Assembly: GCA_019055375.1 (NCBI GenBank)
Contig: JAHQIW010007170.1
Coordinates: 62,001 to 126,000 of the forward strand
Source: Parelaphostrongylus tenuis
Lineage: Eukaryota; Nematoda; Chromadorea; Rhabditida; Metastrongylidae
Direction of reading: 5' to 3'
Length of the DNA stretch: 64,000 bases
This document shows, piece by piece, positions 37,646 through 49,921 of this stretch (its first letter is position 1; every line of letters starts with the position of its first letter). The position numbers and the translations under genes are program-made. Below the pieces are notes generated by a model that did no database searches, was not told the DNA's origin, and saw only the letters and a list, made by a program, of their open reading frames with translations.

Positions 37646-39774
37646 TGTGTCCACCTTTACGAAGATGCATAACACAAGTAATATCATTGCCCTGTTATGC
37701 ACATTCTTACTGGTTCGACTCCGCTTCTGGGCTAATCAAATCTCTATAATACGTTTACACAAGGAACTGATACCAGACTTCCTGTCAGGAGAGAAAAGAT
37801 ATGGTCGAAATAATGATAGGTTTTTTGCATTAGGTTCCTGTATGGGCTGATTATATTTAAATCATCTAGACAATTTCATGAATTTAATGTAGCACACAAT
37901 GCATCCTATAAGGAATCAAAATGAGTAATCAACGTCAAACTTGCGAACGTTCTGTGGGAATCTTTTTCCTCTTTCCGTTCAATTTTGTGAGCGCACGTGC
38001 CACATAGTGTCTCTAACTGATCGATACTGTAATGATATCTAAAGATACTCGAGAAGAGTACAATTAAACTGTAGTCGTCGTATTCCAGACTATCTAGGAT
38101 CAAAAATCATCGCGCAGTCATCACAGTGGCAAACACTGTTTCCGAACCGAACACTGATGAAACTATCCAGGAGGTTAGTAAAAGGGAAAGTCTCCCGCTT
38201 GCAGTTTGAATTCCTTGGTCTGGAACGGATTCAACGCGTTCCACCTCATTTTCTCTTTCAGACTTGCAAACCTATTTGCAACGAAGAGAATACCAATTTC
38301 TCGGAAATTGTTTGATTTGAGAAAAAAAATTATTTGGAATATATTTTTTCTGTTAAATACTAACCACAAAAACTCTCCTAAAAATTTCATATCTAGTTTT
38401 CTCAAAACTGCTTACTTGTCTCTTTCTTTTATAATCTCAGCATCGAACACATTCACCATCTTTTGAATATGATTTTTGCTTATTTTTACAATCTTCTCAT
38501 TTTAGTGTACGAATTTTCTCTAGAAAAATTTTCTACATCGATTTTTCAAAACTTTTATATATTTCACTTGTACATAATTTCCATTTTTCGTAAGAACTGC
38601 CTCACTCTTTCCACCTAGGTTGAGTTTAGAACTCTTTTTCTCTCATTGAATACGGGTCTATCATGATAATCTTTAATGAATTCTTATTGGTTCATTGTAT
38701 TGTCAATTATACGGTATTTTGGTCAGTTCTCATCCTAAAAGTGCAAGCCTACACAGACTTTTATTCATCGTTCACCAGGCGTTGTTCTGATAAATTTGGA
38801 GATAATTTATCAGCTCAGTATCACTTAAGATTCTTACAACTACTTAGGATTATTGAGCTCAACTGTATTATGTGAGATTTTCCTATCACGGTATTTCTAG
38901 TGAAAATCATTTGCGTCAAGTCATTTTTTTTCAACCGGTGTCTTTTCATATCAATTGCAACACCGCGATCAAACTACTGCCACTTTTATACATAAGGAAT
39001 GATCAATAATTTGAGCCCCTCACACATTTCTAAGATCATGAAAAAATAAAGATTTATATGTAGATTGATTTGTTCGACATTTTACGCCTTTTTTGGGGCA
39101 GGAGAAGCGTGATAGTTGGAGGCTAGTTGTGATAGTGAAAGTACGGACCCTGTTTACTCCTTGCCCCTAGTCGATCAGTTGCGATATTTTTCCTCATCCA
39201 CAATGCTCGAATCTTCTGTAGAGCTGCTTGATATTCCAGAAATAATCACTTAGGAAACCTTATGAAAAGAAAATTTTAATCAGATTCCGATGATACACAC
39301 AACTCTAGAGACCTTTGTGGGTGACGAATGTATGGTAATGAACCGAGCAGAGTTCTGAGATCAGCATGATATGTAAACTTTACTACGCGAACATAAAAAG
39401 CAATTATCTTGCGTTGTTTTTTGCGAGAAACTGTTACTGTTATATCTATAGTCAGCGACGTAGCTATGTTTTATTCTTGATTATACCAATGCATTCTTCT
39501 TAGTTTATGTCATTTGAGAATCATCGCGCACTCCTGAAGGCTCTAAGATAAATGCTGTGAATCGCTGGAAAAGCATTTATGAACTCCTTAAGAAGAAAAG
39601 AAATGACTGATTTCAGCTACGGAGTAACAGGAAGTGCTGCACTTACATATGGAGTCGCTGATTCATGTCTTGGACCAAAATTTTCCCATAATGCATTTTA
39701 TGAGCCATCTACAAATAAATCTGATAACGGAACTCGTAAAAAATGACTTTTGTGAGGGCTTCTTCTGGGGCTAG

Positions 39775-40676
39775 TCATCCCACCATCCATTTTCCATTGT
39801 ATTTCACGAGGCAAGCTGTGTAGCCACATATTGTCGGGCAGCATCTAAAATTCTTGGCACTTTTAGCTTATTTTTCATTTAGAATTGCTTGTCCCCTAAT
39901 GAAGAAAAGCAGCGTTGGGAAGTGGATATCATTGTAGCCTATTGAATCTTTCAACACGGATTTTGAGCATGACGAATTGCGATGCGCTGCGGCACCATAC
40001 AATTTCGCAGCGTGTTCGATGCTGAACTGATGTCATATCTATCTTTTTAATGATCTCATAGGAATTGAAATCCTCACATGTAGAGCACGATTTCTACTTT
40101 GGGAACAGCGAATCCACTGCGAAAAAGGAATGCAGTATGCTGATTATGAAAGGGTATTACGGTACGCTGATTCTGTTAAATACTACTGAATACTGGTTTT
40201 CTCTTATTGCTCGAATTTTTTGTTGAACATTTTGTATGTAATTTAGAGATTCCCCGGGCAACATAGCAACATCAGTCAGTCCAACATACTACAGATGAAA
40301 TCAGTGATTCGACGTGGTTTTCGACTCCAGTGATTTCCGTTTCCTACCGTACTCAATTTTAGAAGTCAATTTGGAAAATTCACAGGGCGAAGAATTGTTA
40401 GAAATTCTCCCGCTTGGAGTGTCGTGTTGAAAAGGATGAAAGCCTTCTTATAATGTGACCTCTTTTTCATTTTACCTAAAACAAAACTCAATTAGTGTTG
40501 TAGGATGATTCGTATCTACCGGTGCCGTAACAGTATTTCAAATAGCATTCTTTACTTACTTTCGTGGATGTAATGAATTCACTGATGGACACTCCGAATC
40601 CGTCAAGCACCAACTGTTCGTTCTTGTAGCTGTACACGTGATGCCGACGGTGTACGGATCAGGGCATGGTTCGCCG
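39775..40676 (-). CDS. Second WAP-like domain gene, 3' two exons (5' end not found)
   Basis: Exons 40676-40560 and 39844-39775 join in phase 2 (AA|A) across a 715-nt intron with donor GTAAGTAAAG and acceptor TTTTAG, and end in TGA. They encode GEPCPDPYTVGITC...NSWCLTDSEC...KCCPTICGYTACLV, eight cysteines spaced C-x9-C-x8-C-x5-C-x10-CC-x3-C-x4-C. That is nearly identical in spacing to the neighbouring gene at 41.1-44.5 kb, and the domain again begins after a phase-2 intron, so this is a tandem duplicate. It differs in intron position: here the intron is just before the CC pair, whereas the neighbour has one between cysteines 2 and 3. Signal-peptide exon(s) should lie between 40680 and 41100, but I could not choose one. 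Probably secreted; inhibitor or antimicrobial roles are family inference. Confidence 0.6.
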
Positions 40677-41106
40677 CTGTCAAGTGATGAGAACACTTAA
40701 AACAAAACCGGTAAAAATATTGTTCAACGAAGAAGCTGCCTTGTGTGAGAAGGAGCTTCTCATTCTGAAATATCGCGTTCACTTTTAGATCCACTTGTAA
40801 TTGGAAATAAAAACACTTGATTTTGAAATTTTAAAAATTCTCTACAAAGTACACTTGGCACAAACGCTAACGGTACTCCCAGAAAATCCAATATGTCCTT
40901 CCAGATGTATTCTGATGTCCAGATGCTGACTTGATGCAAAGGAATTTTTATGTAAGTAATTTTATATGCCAATTTATGTTTTCAATCACATTCGCAGCAG
41001 TACGAATGAAGAAATGCATGGCGCCTCCGTGCTGGTACCATCAACGACAATCAATTTTCTTTGTTTAGCGTCTTCTAGAACAGGTCAGAGAATCACTTAG
41101 TCGAAA

Positions 41107-44100
41107 CTACCCACCGATTTGTCTTCGATTAAGTGGATGAGACTGTGGAACGCCTACATGAACACACATATTGTAGTTGCATCCAGTTGGGCAACACAAG
41201 GCAGGCATTGTAGACGAGCCATGGCAGTCATAGTCGCTCGTGCACCTGTAAGCTAAGTGTGAACGGAAAGGAACGCATTATAATTCAATTCACAGCTAAA
41301 CTTTCAATCAGAAGAAATAATCAACAGAGAAGTCCAAAACACTTTCACCGAATGTGAATGGAAAAATATTACTTACCAGTTCACTGTACGTTGTTTTAGA
41401 CATTGTACATTCAGGGCACTTGGATCAGGGCACCTGAAATCTCTCTTTGTCCTTGTGGCATTAGTTCATGTTTCTATTAGCAAATTTCAATAAATTGAAT
41501 GAAATGTCGAGTTCCAACCGAAAACATTCGTTGAAAAGCAAGAGATGCTCTCCAAATAACTTTGATTCATGCTCATTTACTTAAACAGCTTTCGTTCTGA
41601 TACAATATGTTGAACAAAAGTTCTTCAATTGTCTCCCCTTGAAGGCAACGGTAGTTCATTAAGTTTTGTAAATTGAGGAAGTATGACGTCCTTTACTGCT
41701 AAATTTGTGAGAGACCTAAAGTACATATAACTTTGAAAGTAGACCGTTCTATTACGTATATGACCGTACATTCTGCAATCCGCTGACAAAGAGCTAATTT
41801 AGATTACTACAAGCAAGATTTCTTCATATCATTTTGTCTGTCATAACAGTTCACTTGGTACTGGTATCCAAGGGTCACGAAGAGCCATCAGTGAGGCTTT
41901 CCACATAGTGATCCTGATTGTATATCAATATACTTTTCATTTTTGTGTGACTTCACTTTTTTCATCGTTATACTTATACTTTATACGGATCCCAGTACTT
42001 CTAGCATTAAATTCGTTTTTCCTCTTTTTGTTGAACGACGTAGAATACTGATTGAGCGAGTCTTTTTGCAGTCACGAGGATAGCCTTGCTGTGGCGTTCC
42101 ATAGGGCGTTGATGTTGACTGCCAAAGAGAGTTGGGGGAGGGGGGTGAAGCTCGGCTCCACACACGCCGCGACGAGTATCACAGCCACTCGGTCACGGCG
42201 CCACCGTGATCACTAATCACTAAGCACATCATTATTATGCCAATAGTTTCACTATAAAGCTAAAAAACAAAAAGTTGGGTAGAGTAGAGTAGAGCAGTGA
42301 TCATGTTGCTCATTCATCACGACCACGTCTTCCTCGATCCCATAGTGTCGGGGATCACTTCAAATCCGATAAACTGATACCAGACTTGCCCGGAATCACT
42401 CACTTAGGCGATCCACATAGGATTCAGTACGATTATAATTTTATTCTTCATAGAATTGTCTAAACAATCGTTGGACAATGGCTCAAAATAATGACCAAAG
42501 CTCTCAAGCAGCATCCAAAGTCATGGGCAAATTGTTTCAAGAAGTTTGCTTATGGTAAATGAAGGGAAAACGAATGAATTTGAGAAGTGCTGAAATCGTA
42601 AGAATATGTGTATAACAAATCTTTACTTCCGATTTTTATAGACCTTGCTCAGAAACACCTGTCCAATATTGTATATCTGCTGTACCAAACCTGATAAAAG
42701 ACTCAAAACATGTAACCAGATTATCAGATTATGTGTATGAGCGATTCATATAGAACAAAAAATAGAAAATAAATGGAACAACCACTATTTGAGGAGAAAT
42801 TGGTGAATGGAGTAAGTACATGAAGATATGAAAGTTCGTAAAATCTGAGACCCAGCTGGAGTTAGTCATTGTAACATTTACAATGTAGAGGGATTTTATC
42901 ACCTTATTGCGGTGATTTGTTATTGACTGCGATTACATGATTCAAAAATTTGACGTCGATTTCTTTATAAGTAGGGGTATCTCCCCTGAGATCGGCTGCA
43001 TTGAAGTGCACCGAACTACTCATGAGACTGGAAAGGCGAAACAAGCCTGTCTAGCAGTGTGTAAGTTCCATACTAGACATCAAAAGAAAAGGTTCAGAAC
43101 AATCACACTAGCAGAGTCATTCTGACATCAAAACATGTCGAGATTTCTTTATCAATTTACTTTATAGTGGGCTGAAAGTGCGGTATTTGCAAGTGGATGA
43201 ATTCCGACAGAAAGAACTGCGACTTTTTGAACATCAGCAAATATTTGTAATTATTTTACATAATCCATCGTCACATCTGTAGCGTTGTTCTTAGAACTTC
43301 TCACACACTATTCATTTTCTCATAATCACCGTATCGAAGATCCTCGAGTACTTCTCATTTTCTTTTGATTAATACTCGGCAGTTTCGCTTTCCTCATGGA
43401 TGTCCTGCAAGGGTGGCCTATTTGATTCTCCTCAGAACCTTGAACATTGTCGAGAGGTTCAACATGCATTACAAAAGAGCGCTGAAGGAAGAGCGCGTTG
43501 CTACCTGATGGACTGCTTACCTGACCGCTCCTCAATGCCTTCTCTCCTCTAGCAAAATTTTGCGAGTTTTTTAAGCGGCATGAAAAGATCGGAAAAAGAA
43601 TCGGCAATAGCAAGAAAATTTTGATAAACAAGCCTTTTTTTCGTTGGGTTGGTGCAACAAGATCCCGCAGTGATGTCGTCCGCGCAAACGGTGCCGGACT
43701 CGCATAATGAGGAGGACATACAGGAATGGAAATTTGCAGTACATAGCGGAAACGCTGAAATTGAACACTGATCCAAAATAATCTGCATATTTTTACCGCT
43801 TTCTCAGGAGTCTTATAATGTTATAGTGACATACTCATGCAAAGTAAAGAATAAAACTCTTGGCATAAACAAATCCTGAGGGATGCACCATGTATACGTC
43901 TCCATTTGGCATTGTTTAAGATGATCAATGCGTATCTGGCCTTTACAATAAGTTGCGGTGGCTTGCCGATGCTGCAAGTCAGTGTTGTTACTCCCAAACA
44001 AGTCTGCTACCAATTCATCGACCTCGAAGGGATGGAAGGCTTGGTGAGCTTTGGGCGCGGGGCAGAACCATTGATCCCGTGTATGTCGCAGAGCATCTCT

Positions 44101-44548
44101 AACAATATATCACGAACGCCCTTTATTCAAGTATATTGAGTGATATGCAATCTATGAACCTCACGAGAATGAACTGTTCCGATGGCTCTCATAATCAACA
44201 CCTAAACCCACTGTTATTTATTCTGACTTGAAGTACTAGAGTTTCGAAGTGATAATTTTTTCAATGCAAAACTTTGAAACGCAAAAGACATGCATGATAA
44301 AGAGGTGGCCGAATCCGAAGTCGATTCAACGTGACGTGTTGCTAATTCCTTATGAGCATTGAAACGAATCGGTGAGTTGCGTCTACACTGTGGAAGATCA
44401 ACTCCTGAAATGAAAGCAATAAGCGAAATCGATAGCGAGCTGCAGGTTAACTGAACTCATCGTTCTCACCAAACTGACTGAAGTAGTCGCATAGCGTTAT
44501 TTCTCTGGCCAACACCATAGGTACAAAGGCGATGATTGAAGCAAGCAT
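41107..44548 (-). CDS. Secreted cysteine-rich protein with C-terminal WAP-like domain, 5 exons
   Basis: Exons in transcription order: 44548-44470, 43754-43630, 42690-42659, 41433-41377, 41245-41107. They sum to 432 nt, 143 codons plus TAG, with compatible phases 1, 0, 2, 2. Residues 1-14 (MLASIIAFVPMVLA) form a signal peptide. Residues about 20-65 carry a cysteine cluster C-x6-C-x5-C-x5-C-x8-CC that I cannot name. Residues about 80-127 hold eight cysteines as C-x9-C-x8-C-x5-C-x9-CC-x3-C-x4-C (CPDP...WCTSDYDC...CCPTGCNYNMC), the four-disulphide-core order of WAP domains but with a longer C4-CC spacing. WAP proteins are often protease inhibitors or antimicrobials; in a parasite secretion into the host is possible (inference). 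The weak points are exon 3 (32 nt) and the GTTTAT donor of exon 2; exons 1, 2, 4 and 5 are firmer. A SINE sits in intron 1. A second WAP-like gene follows at 40.7 kb. Confidence 0.62.
42310..42430 (+). mobile_element. SINE body fragment
   Basis: TCGGGGATCACTTCAAATCC, then AAACTGATACCAGACTTGCC, correspond to the SINE segment after the tRNA-like head. Both ends are lost. It lies in intron 3 of the WAP-like gene model. Confidence 0.5.
42930..43065. repeat. Second foldback-like family, inverted fragment
   Basis: CTCATGAGACTGGAAAGGCG then AAACAAGCCTGTCTAGCAGT is the reverse complement of the GTGCTAGACACGTGTTTCGA...CAGTCTCATCA segment at 50.15 kb. It lies in intron 2 of the WAP-like gene model. 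Confidence 0.5.
43870..44107 (-). mobile_element. SINE copy, minus strand, in intron 1 of the WAP-like gene
   Basis: The minus strand reads AGAGATGCTCTGCGACATAC, ATCAATGGTTCTGCC, GCTCACCAAGCCTTCCATCC, ATTGGTAGCAGACTTGTTTG, GTAAAGGCCAGATACGCATT. It is nearly full length, and same-strand with its host gene. Confidence 0.75.
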
Positions 44549-44575
44549 ACTTGCACAGAGAATTCTAAAAAACCT
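44549..44575 (-). promoter_or_regulatory. Candidate spliced-leader acceptor of the WAP-like gene
   Basis: On the minus strand GGTTTTTTAG ends at 44565, followed by a 16-nt leader and the ATG at 44548. The spacing equals that of the dUTPase gene (16 nt), fitting nematode trans-splicing. Inference from sequence only. Confidence 0.4.
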
Positions 44576-45472
44576 GGTAAGGGCAAATAGATTGAGCGGT
44601 ATTCAGGAGTGACTGAGTAGCAAAATATGAAGCAAAAGAATAGGATTTGAGTGAAATACGATGACGCATAGCTTATACATTACTGAAAAAATGCCACAGT
44701 TTTATTAGTTTGCATGTAGCCACCATGAAGGTTTTCTATTTACGTATGCTTTCATATGCTATTTGATTACCGTGCCTTCTTCATGAATGCAATAGAATGT
44801 TTATGGTGTTGACTTGCCACTGATCCTCATAAACTCTACTTCAGTGTTCGAAATGTTTGTTCTTGACGGGCATCCGCAGGCATTTGCGATCATATAAAAC
44901 AGAGTTCGGTGGAATGGAGGTTGGACGTCGCCGAATCAGCGACTGCAGCATTACTGCAAATTGTCTCAAACCACTGCGTCTTTTTTGCCCATAGTGAAGG
45001 TTAAAAATGTTCTATAATCTTAGTGAACCAATGCCGCTTGGGAATACTTTCTAAGAAGAAGATCTGCAACCTTTCAAAAGTACTGAAAAGAAAATTTCAT
45101 AAGCGTTCAAAAATTGTTTTACCATTCGAAGCCCTCGAAAGGTGATGAGACTATAATTGCATCAACGACACAAATTTCTAAAATTTAGGTTGAACTTCCA
45201 TCCTTGTCCAAGACGTTAATATTGGTCCTATTTCTCAATTATTCGAAAGATTCTCCATCTTTTTATGTTCGCTTCAAATATAGTTAGAGGAATTTAGATA
45301 AAAAAGAGCAACTCAAGTGTAATTTTTCCATTTATATACGGCAAGTAAAAAAGTGAGAAAATGAGACATTTAGACAAAAAAGCATGGTAAACCATTTTCT
45401 GAGTCATCGCCTTAACTTGTTTTCCTGTACCGAAGGCTTATGAAAATTGATAGCTCAAAAAAAGGTGGTCAG

Positions 45473-48400
45473 TGGATAAGCCGGAATTAGTAGATAATGA
45501 AGGAGAAAAGGAGAAGAAAATTAGAAGAAATGAGGCTAGTTTTCGGTCTGAACGAAAGTATGCAAACATTCTAACTAGACTTCCAAAAGTCATTGAATTT
45601 CCGGCAAAACATGAAGAAGGATTAGCCACTTTCATACTCAAGTCATACGAAATAATGGACACTTCTTCTTGGGACACTAGAGGTTGGTCTTATAAATTAC
45701 TTAAAATGTCTGAATCAAATAAGCGACTGTAAGAGCAAGAACGACGAATGGATTTAGGGAAGGACTCAATGGGAAACATGCTTTTTATTCACACCCAAAG
45801 TGATCGCTTTCAGAAATTACTCTGATAACGTTTGAAATGGTCCATCATCATAATACTATCCATTGAGCAATTACAGTGCCTGTGGTTCAGGGGCAAAATA
45901 GATGAAAGCCTCAAGGAACTCACTTAAATGTGGCATTAGTAGGAAAAAAGAATAAAAGCCAAAAAACTCAGAAGAACTCTTACCGATCCATCGAAGCCGA
46001 CATGTTCCAAACGCATAAGTAACGAAAACGTGTTTTAATTATCCTGATATGCTCATAAATGTCACTACTCAAATTTATGCTTGGAGAAAAACACCAGTGA
46101 AACAGTTTAAATTTAATTCTGTCTACAATTTACACTGGAGAAGAATCCTAAAACACCAGTGAAACAATCAAGATTACTTCTATCCACAATTTACACTGGA
46201 GAAGTACTAAATTATAATGTGCCAGTGGAATGCATTTACAAGCAGGACTAACGAAATTGTGAAGGATTCTAACACTTCCACCCAGAAACGCAGTTAAAAG
46301 TAAGTCAACGACCACTGCTATTTTAACAGAATCAGTTCAATAGGTGACCACTGATGATATCCTGCCGAAATTCTATCACCTTATTGGATAAATGATTTGT
46401 TGAACGTATAGTCAAAGCACATAAGAATAAGGAAATAAGGCACAGAGATTCACAAGCGTGCCAAAAAATGTCATTTTTCAATGTTCAAATCAAGCCATCC
46501 GAAAACGCCCATAGTATTAAGTGGTACCGCAACCAAGAAACAAACATTCCGGTTCATTACCTTTCCCCTCAGCCCTTACCTTTGTAAAAGGCTTCTATGA
46601 AAAGCACGTTTCAAAGTTCCGCAAGTGTAGGTACATAAGGAGGGTATAAGAAAAAATGCTTATTACTGGCTTGGCAGATAGTCATTTCTGATCGCCAAGT
46701 AATAGCTTCCCAAGATAATTTTGGGAGAAATCCCCAAACGACCCAAACGATGATTCTAAAGAAAATAAGGTCTCTTTCAAGGTACTCTTCTTTTCAAATA
46801 AAGTAAATACGCCTATATAACGTTGTTGAAAAGAGCAGTTCTGATGATCTCGTAACAATCATTGAAATATCACCGATAACTCAGAGTAAATATATCCAAC
46901 GGAAAAGGTATGGCTGCTTCTATAACGGGTACAGTTTACTCAGTTTCTTACAGAGGGTGAGGTGGCGAATGCATCGGCGAAGCGGCAAGACCATCTGTTT
47001 ATGAAAGAAGACCTAAACGGATTAGCTAACTTTGAATCAAACATCTCATTAGGTACGCACAAGACTCAAACAGATATTGAGGTAGACTTAAAAGCTAGAA
47101 ACAACTATTCTTGCACAGGACGAAAAACCTCAGTGTGCAAAATTCTCAAAGCGTTTCGCATCACTATCAAAAATACAAAGATGACCAAAAAGATGAGTGC
47201 CTCGTCATCGCGCCATATCTCAAATCGAGTTCTATGGATTTGAGCCATACACACATCTAACTTGCTCATGTAAGAGTCGCTGCGGTTAGTTTATATATTA
47301 CCTAGTGAACCGAAAAACATCATGAGGTAAGTATTTCGTGGGGCTTGATTATTATGCAACTCAGCGTTTACAAATTAAATTTTATCTGCTTTGATTATGT
47401 AGGCATTTGAGTGAGGAGAATGCGCATTAACTAACTACTCGAGACACCGAAAAGAACGGATATTGTCAAGACGTAAGCCAACTGGCTGAATTTCACCATC
47501 TATACTGTACTTAACAATTAGTCTTTTAATGATTTCGTGCCCTCTGAATAAGAGGAAATTACGGGATTCAAAATGGATAGTTTTTTCTTGCCTGTTCCTT
47601 GCTTTTCATGAAGCTAAATTACCTGAGCTTTGGAATATACTATTCAAAATAAAAGTACAACTTACTTCAATTATTCTTCGTGAACTGCTACTAGCAGTCG
47701 TATGCAGGCGGATTTGAGGTCTTGAAAATTCTTGATTCTAAGAAATGACAAACAGCAGTATTGCTCTTTATGTATAGAATGTAACATTCCGAAACACTGA
47801 CGTCATAGAGGAAGATGAAGGAGAAGGAGAAGAAGAGAATGAAGGATGAAGTGAAAGGAGATGATCAAGCAATGAAATATGAGCGCACATACGCTGATAC
47901 ATCATACATGGGCAAATTCACGAAACGGTAGCAACGTCAAAGGATAAGGACCGCCGCGTTAATTGATGCCTTAGAGATATATGATGTATTCGTCTCTAAT
48001 CTTCAGCCTTTTAGAGGTGATTCAGTGTAAATTTTGCTGACCTGTTGGAGCAGAATTTTCCTGGTAGTATTTCTTTCTCTTCATAAATGAGTGATGTCAA
48101 TCTTTCGACACCAAAAAGAGAGAGGTCTTTGTTTGCCTTCGGACGGGGCTGTATCAACCAACCATTGCGTGTGTATCGCAGGGCTCTTTCAACCCTTGCT
48201 CTACATATGCTCCTACCAAACACTTATGGTTAAAATATCCCTCATTCAGAAGAATTTTATCTGCATTTGCTAAGTTGGTCAAGACGCTTCATTATCGCGT
48301 TCCGCGCACCAATACAAGTGAGATAATCACAATGAACAAATTGAACTTGAAGGAGGAGTAACTGTACAATGGGTGGATACCAATTCTTTATCAATTTCAA

Positions 48401-49921
48401 TGCAAATAATCTATTATAAATAAACTATTTGATCACAGTGATGTACAAAAGCGCCAATTACGTGATTGTGCCTGACAACAAATGACATGGATAACGACAG
48501 AGTGGATCTCGAGAGCATAGGCAGACCGGTACTAGATGGACTGATGTGTTTGTTATAGCTGTCGTGAATCAGGTTAGGGCTGGCTGCCAATTGTCGAACA
48601 CAGAATGATACTTCCAGATATCCAGATATTCAGACTATTCACGAAACCAGCAGTTTTTGGTCAATGGCAAAGGGAAATAAAACGGAGATAGAGAGGTCTA
48701 TGCAAAGTCCACGCAGTAGACTGAAGATTTTTATTCGAACAAGTATTCTGTTTATACCGTACTGAACCGATTATCATTATATACCAAAGCAATATATTTC
48801 TTTGAATTGTATGGCTGACTCAAAGTTTCTATATGACTTTAATTCGATTGGAATTTCCACATTTTCGTCTGCTCTTCAGCTCATTGTTCCGATTCGATTG
48901 TCCGCAGCCGCTAGTTCTCACTGTTTGAATCGAGTTGAATCTTGTTCACTGGAACACCACTGAATTTTGCTCTAGTCTTGAAAAAATTGAAGGTTAAGAT
49001 GGAATATGGTTTCATTCAAAAAGTCTATGTAATGTTTCTTGTCCCTTCTCAGAAGTGCTTTTCTCCTGACATTTTCTCTGAATCTCTCTTCCAGCTGATG
49101 CATTTCGAAGTGTCGTCGCATCGTGTCTGATAATTACTCTTTGCGATCTAGAATTAGAGTGGATCATCCATTCCAAGGTTTTCGACATTCAATCCGAAAA
49201 GTGGTTAGCTGAGAACAAAAAATGTGTCACTTCACAGCCTTGCGAACTACTAATGGTCGCCTTGGAAAGCAGTGCACAAAAAATACTCAGTTCGAGATCT
49301 TGGGCTCCTCTTGCCCTTTGAAAGAACAACAAATAGCCCTGGTGCGAAACGGAGACCTGCGAAATCATGACGACGGCTCAAATAATCTGATGGCTGCGAG
49401 TATTAGAGGTAATACAGGGAAGTTTCCAGTTTTGGAGGCCAATCATTTCTTTGAGTTATACTTCTTTTTATTCTTTGATTGAAACAACTCTGAAGATTTC
49501 GAAGTAAAATGAGACAAGGAATCAAACGATGGCCGTGCTGAGATTCGCGCATCATGTGAAACGGTCATATAAACGAAAAAGTACTTCTAAAAAAACTAAA
49601 ATCAGTACTTAAACGTATTTCTAGTTAAATAATTAGTTGTCATTAAAGCATTAAGCGTGAGTGATGTTATTATGCTATCCATCTTTTTTTATCAACGAAT
49701 TTTCACAAATTCTTTAACTAGCGATTCTTTCCTTGTTTCATAAGTGCATTCTTGTAAGAAAATCACAATGTAATCAAAAAAATGCATCACTAGGTAGTAG
49801 TGGCCGAGCCAAGAAACGCTACAACGGAAGCGGTGTGTTTGACAGCACTCCGTCAGTATTTACACCTCCTCGCAGTGAAGGTGCGAACCAGATCCGACCA
49901 ACACAAGCGCCTGTGCAGCTG
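45473..49921 (+). CDS. Unidentified gene, partial: four phase-1/0 exons, possible coiled coil
   Basis: Exons 45473-45682, 46954-47052, 49238-49408 and 49794-49921 read through as 202 codons; each internal junction is phase 1 and the last donor is phase 0. Acceptors are TTCTTACAG, CACTTCACAG, GCATCACTAG and a weaker GGTGGTCAG. Exon 1 is rich in K/E/R; exon 2 reads KEDLNGLANFESNISL; exon 3 has a heptad-like stretch (QFEILGSSCPLKEQQIALVR); exon 4 is basic then Pro/Thr-rich (RAKKRYNGSG, TPSVFTPP). The style recalls nuclear coiled-coil scaffold proteins such as ATRIP, but I cannot support that identity. Start and end exons are missing. The best-supported pair is exons 3 and 4. Confidence 0.42.
46087..46210 (+). 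repeat. Tandem repeat, two units of about 62 bp
   Basis: Each unit begins AAAACACCAGTGAAACA and ends ACAATTTACACTGGAGAAG. A partial third unit (TTTATGCTTGGAGAA) precedes it. ACCAGTG and CACTGGA also make each unit self-complementary. It lies in the proposed intron 45683-46953. Confidence 0.8.
48105..48205 (-). mobile_element. SINE head fragment, minus strand
   Basis: The minus strand reads AAAGAGCCCTGCGATACACA, CGCAATGGTTGGTTGATACA and CCCCGTCCGAAGGC, the tRNA-like head only. Confidence 0.5.
48490..48565 (+). pseudogene. Short RTE LINE fragment
   Basis: Read across two frames: TEWISRA, GRPV, TRWTDVFVI, matching the W-I-P-R...GRPPTRW-D block of the RTE C-terminus. Too short and shifted to be functional; it lies within the large intron proposed between 47052 and 49238. 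Confidence 0.45.

Larger units (their letters stand above)
35595..39770. other. Non-coding stretch apart from the possible transposase and microsatellite
   Basis: A 118-codon minus frame at 36062-36418 has no recognisable domain and poor splice context. 37650-39770 is strongly AT-rich with no assignable feature. Confidence 0.4.

Noticed and set aside
37321..37749. Several 60-110 codon open frames rich in Cys/Val/Tyr or Thr/His
   Set aside because: All come from the (TATG)n microsatellite, which is open in every frame.
41981..42163. 60-codon minus open frame in a GC-richer block between WAP-like exons
   Set aside because: No phase-compatible splice sites to the neighbouring exons and no recognisable motif.
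43326..43631. 101-codon minus frame starting MFIKIFLLLPILFPIFSC, an apparent signal peptide
   Set aside because: The hydrophobic run is the pyrimidine-rich sequence after a better-supported exon (43754-43630). No cysteine pattern or splice partner follows.
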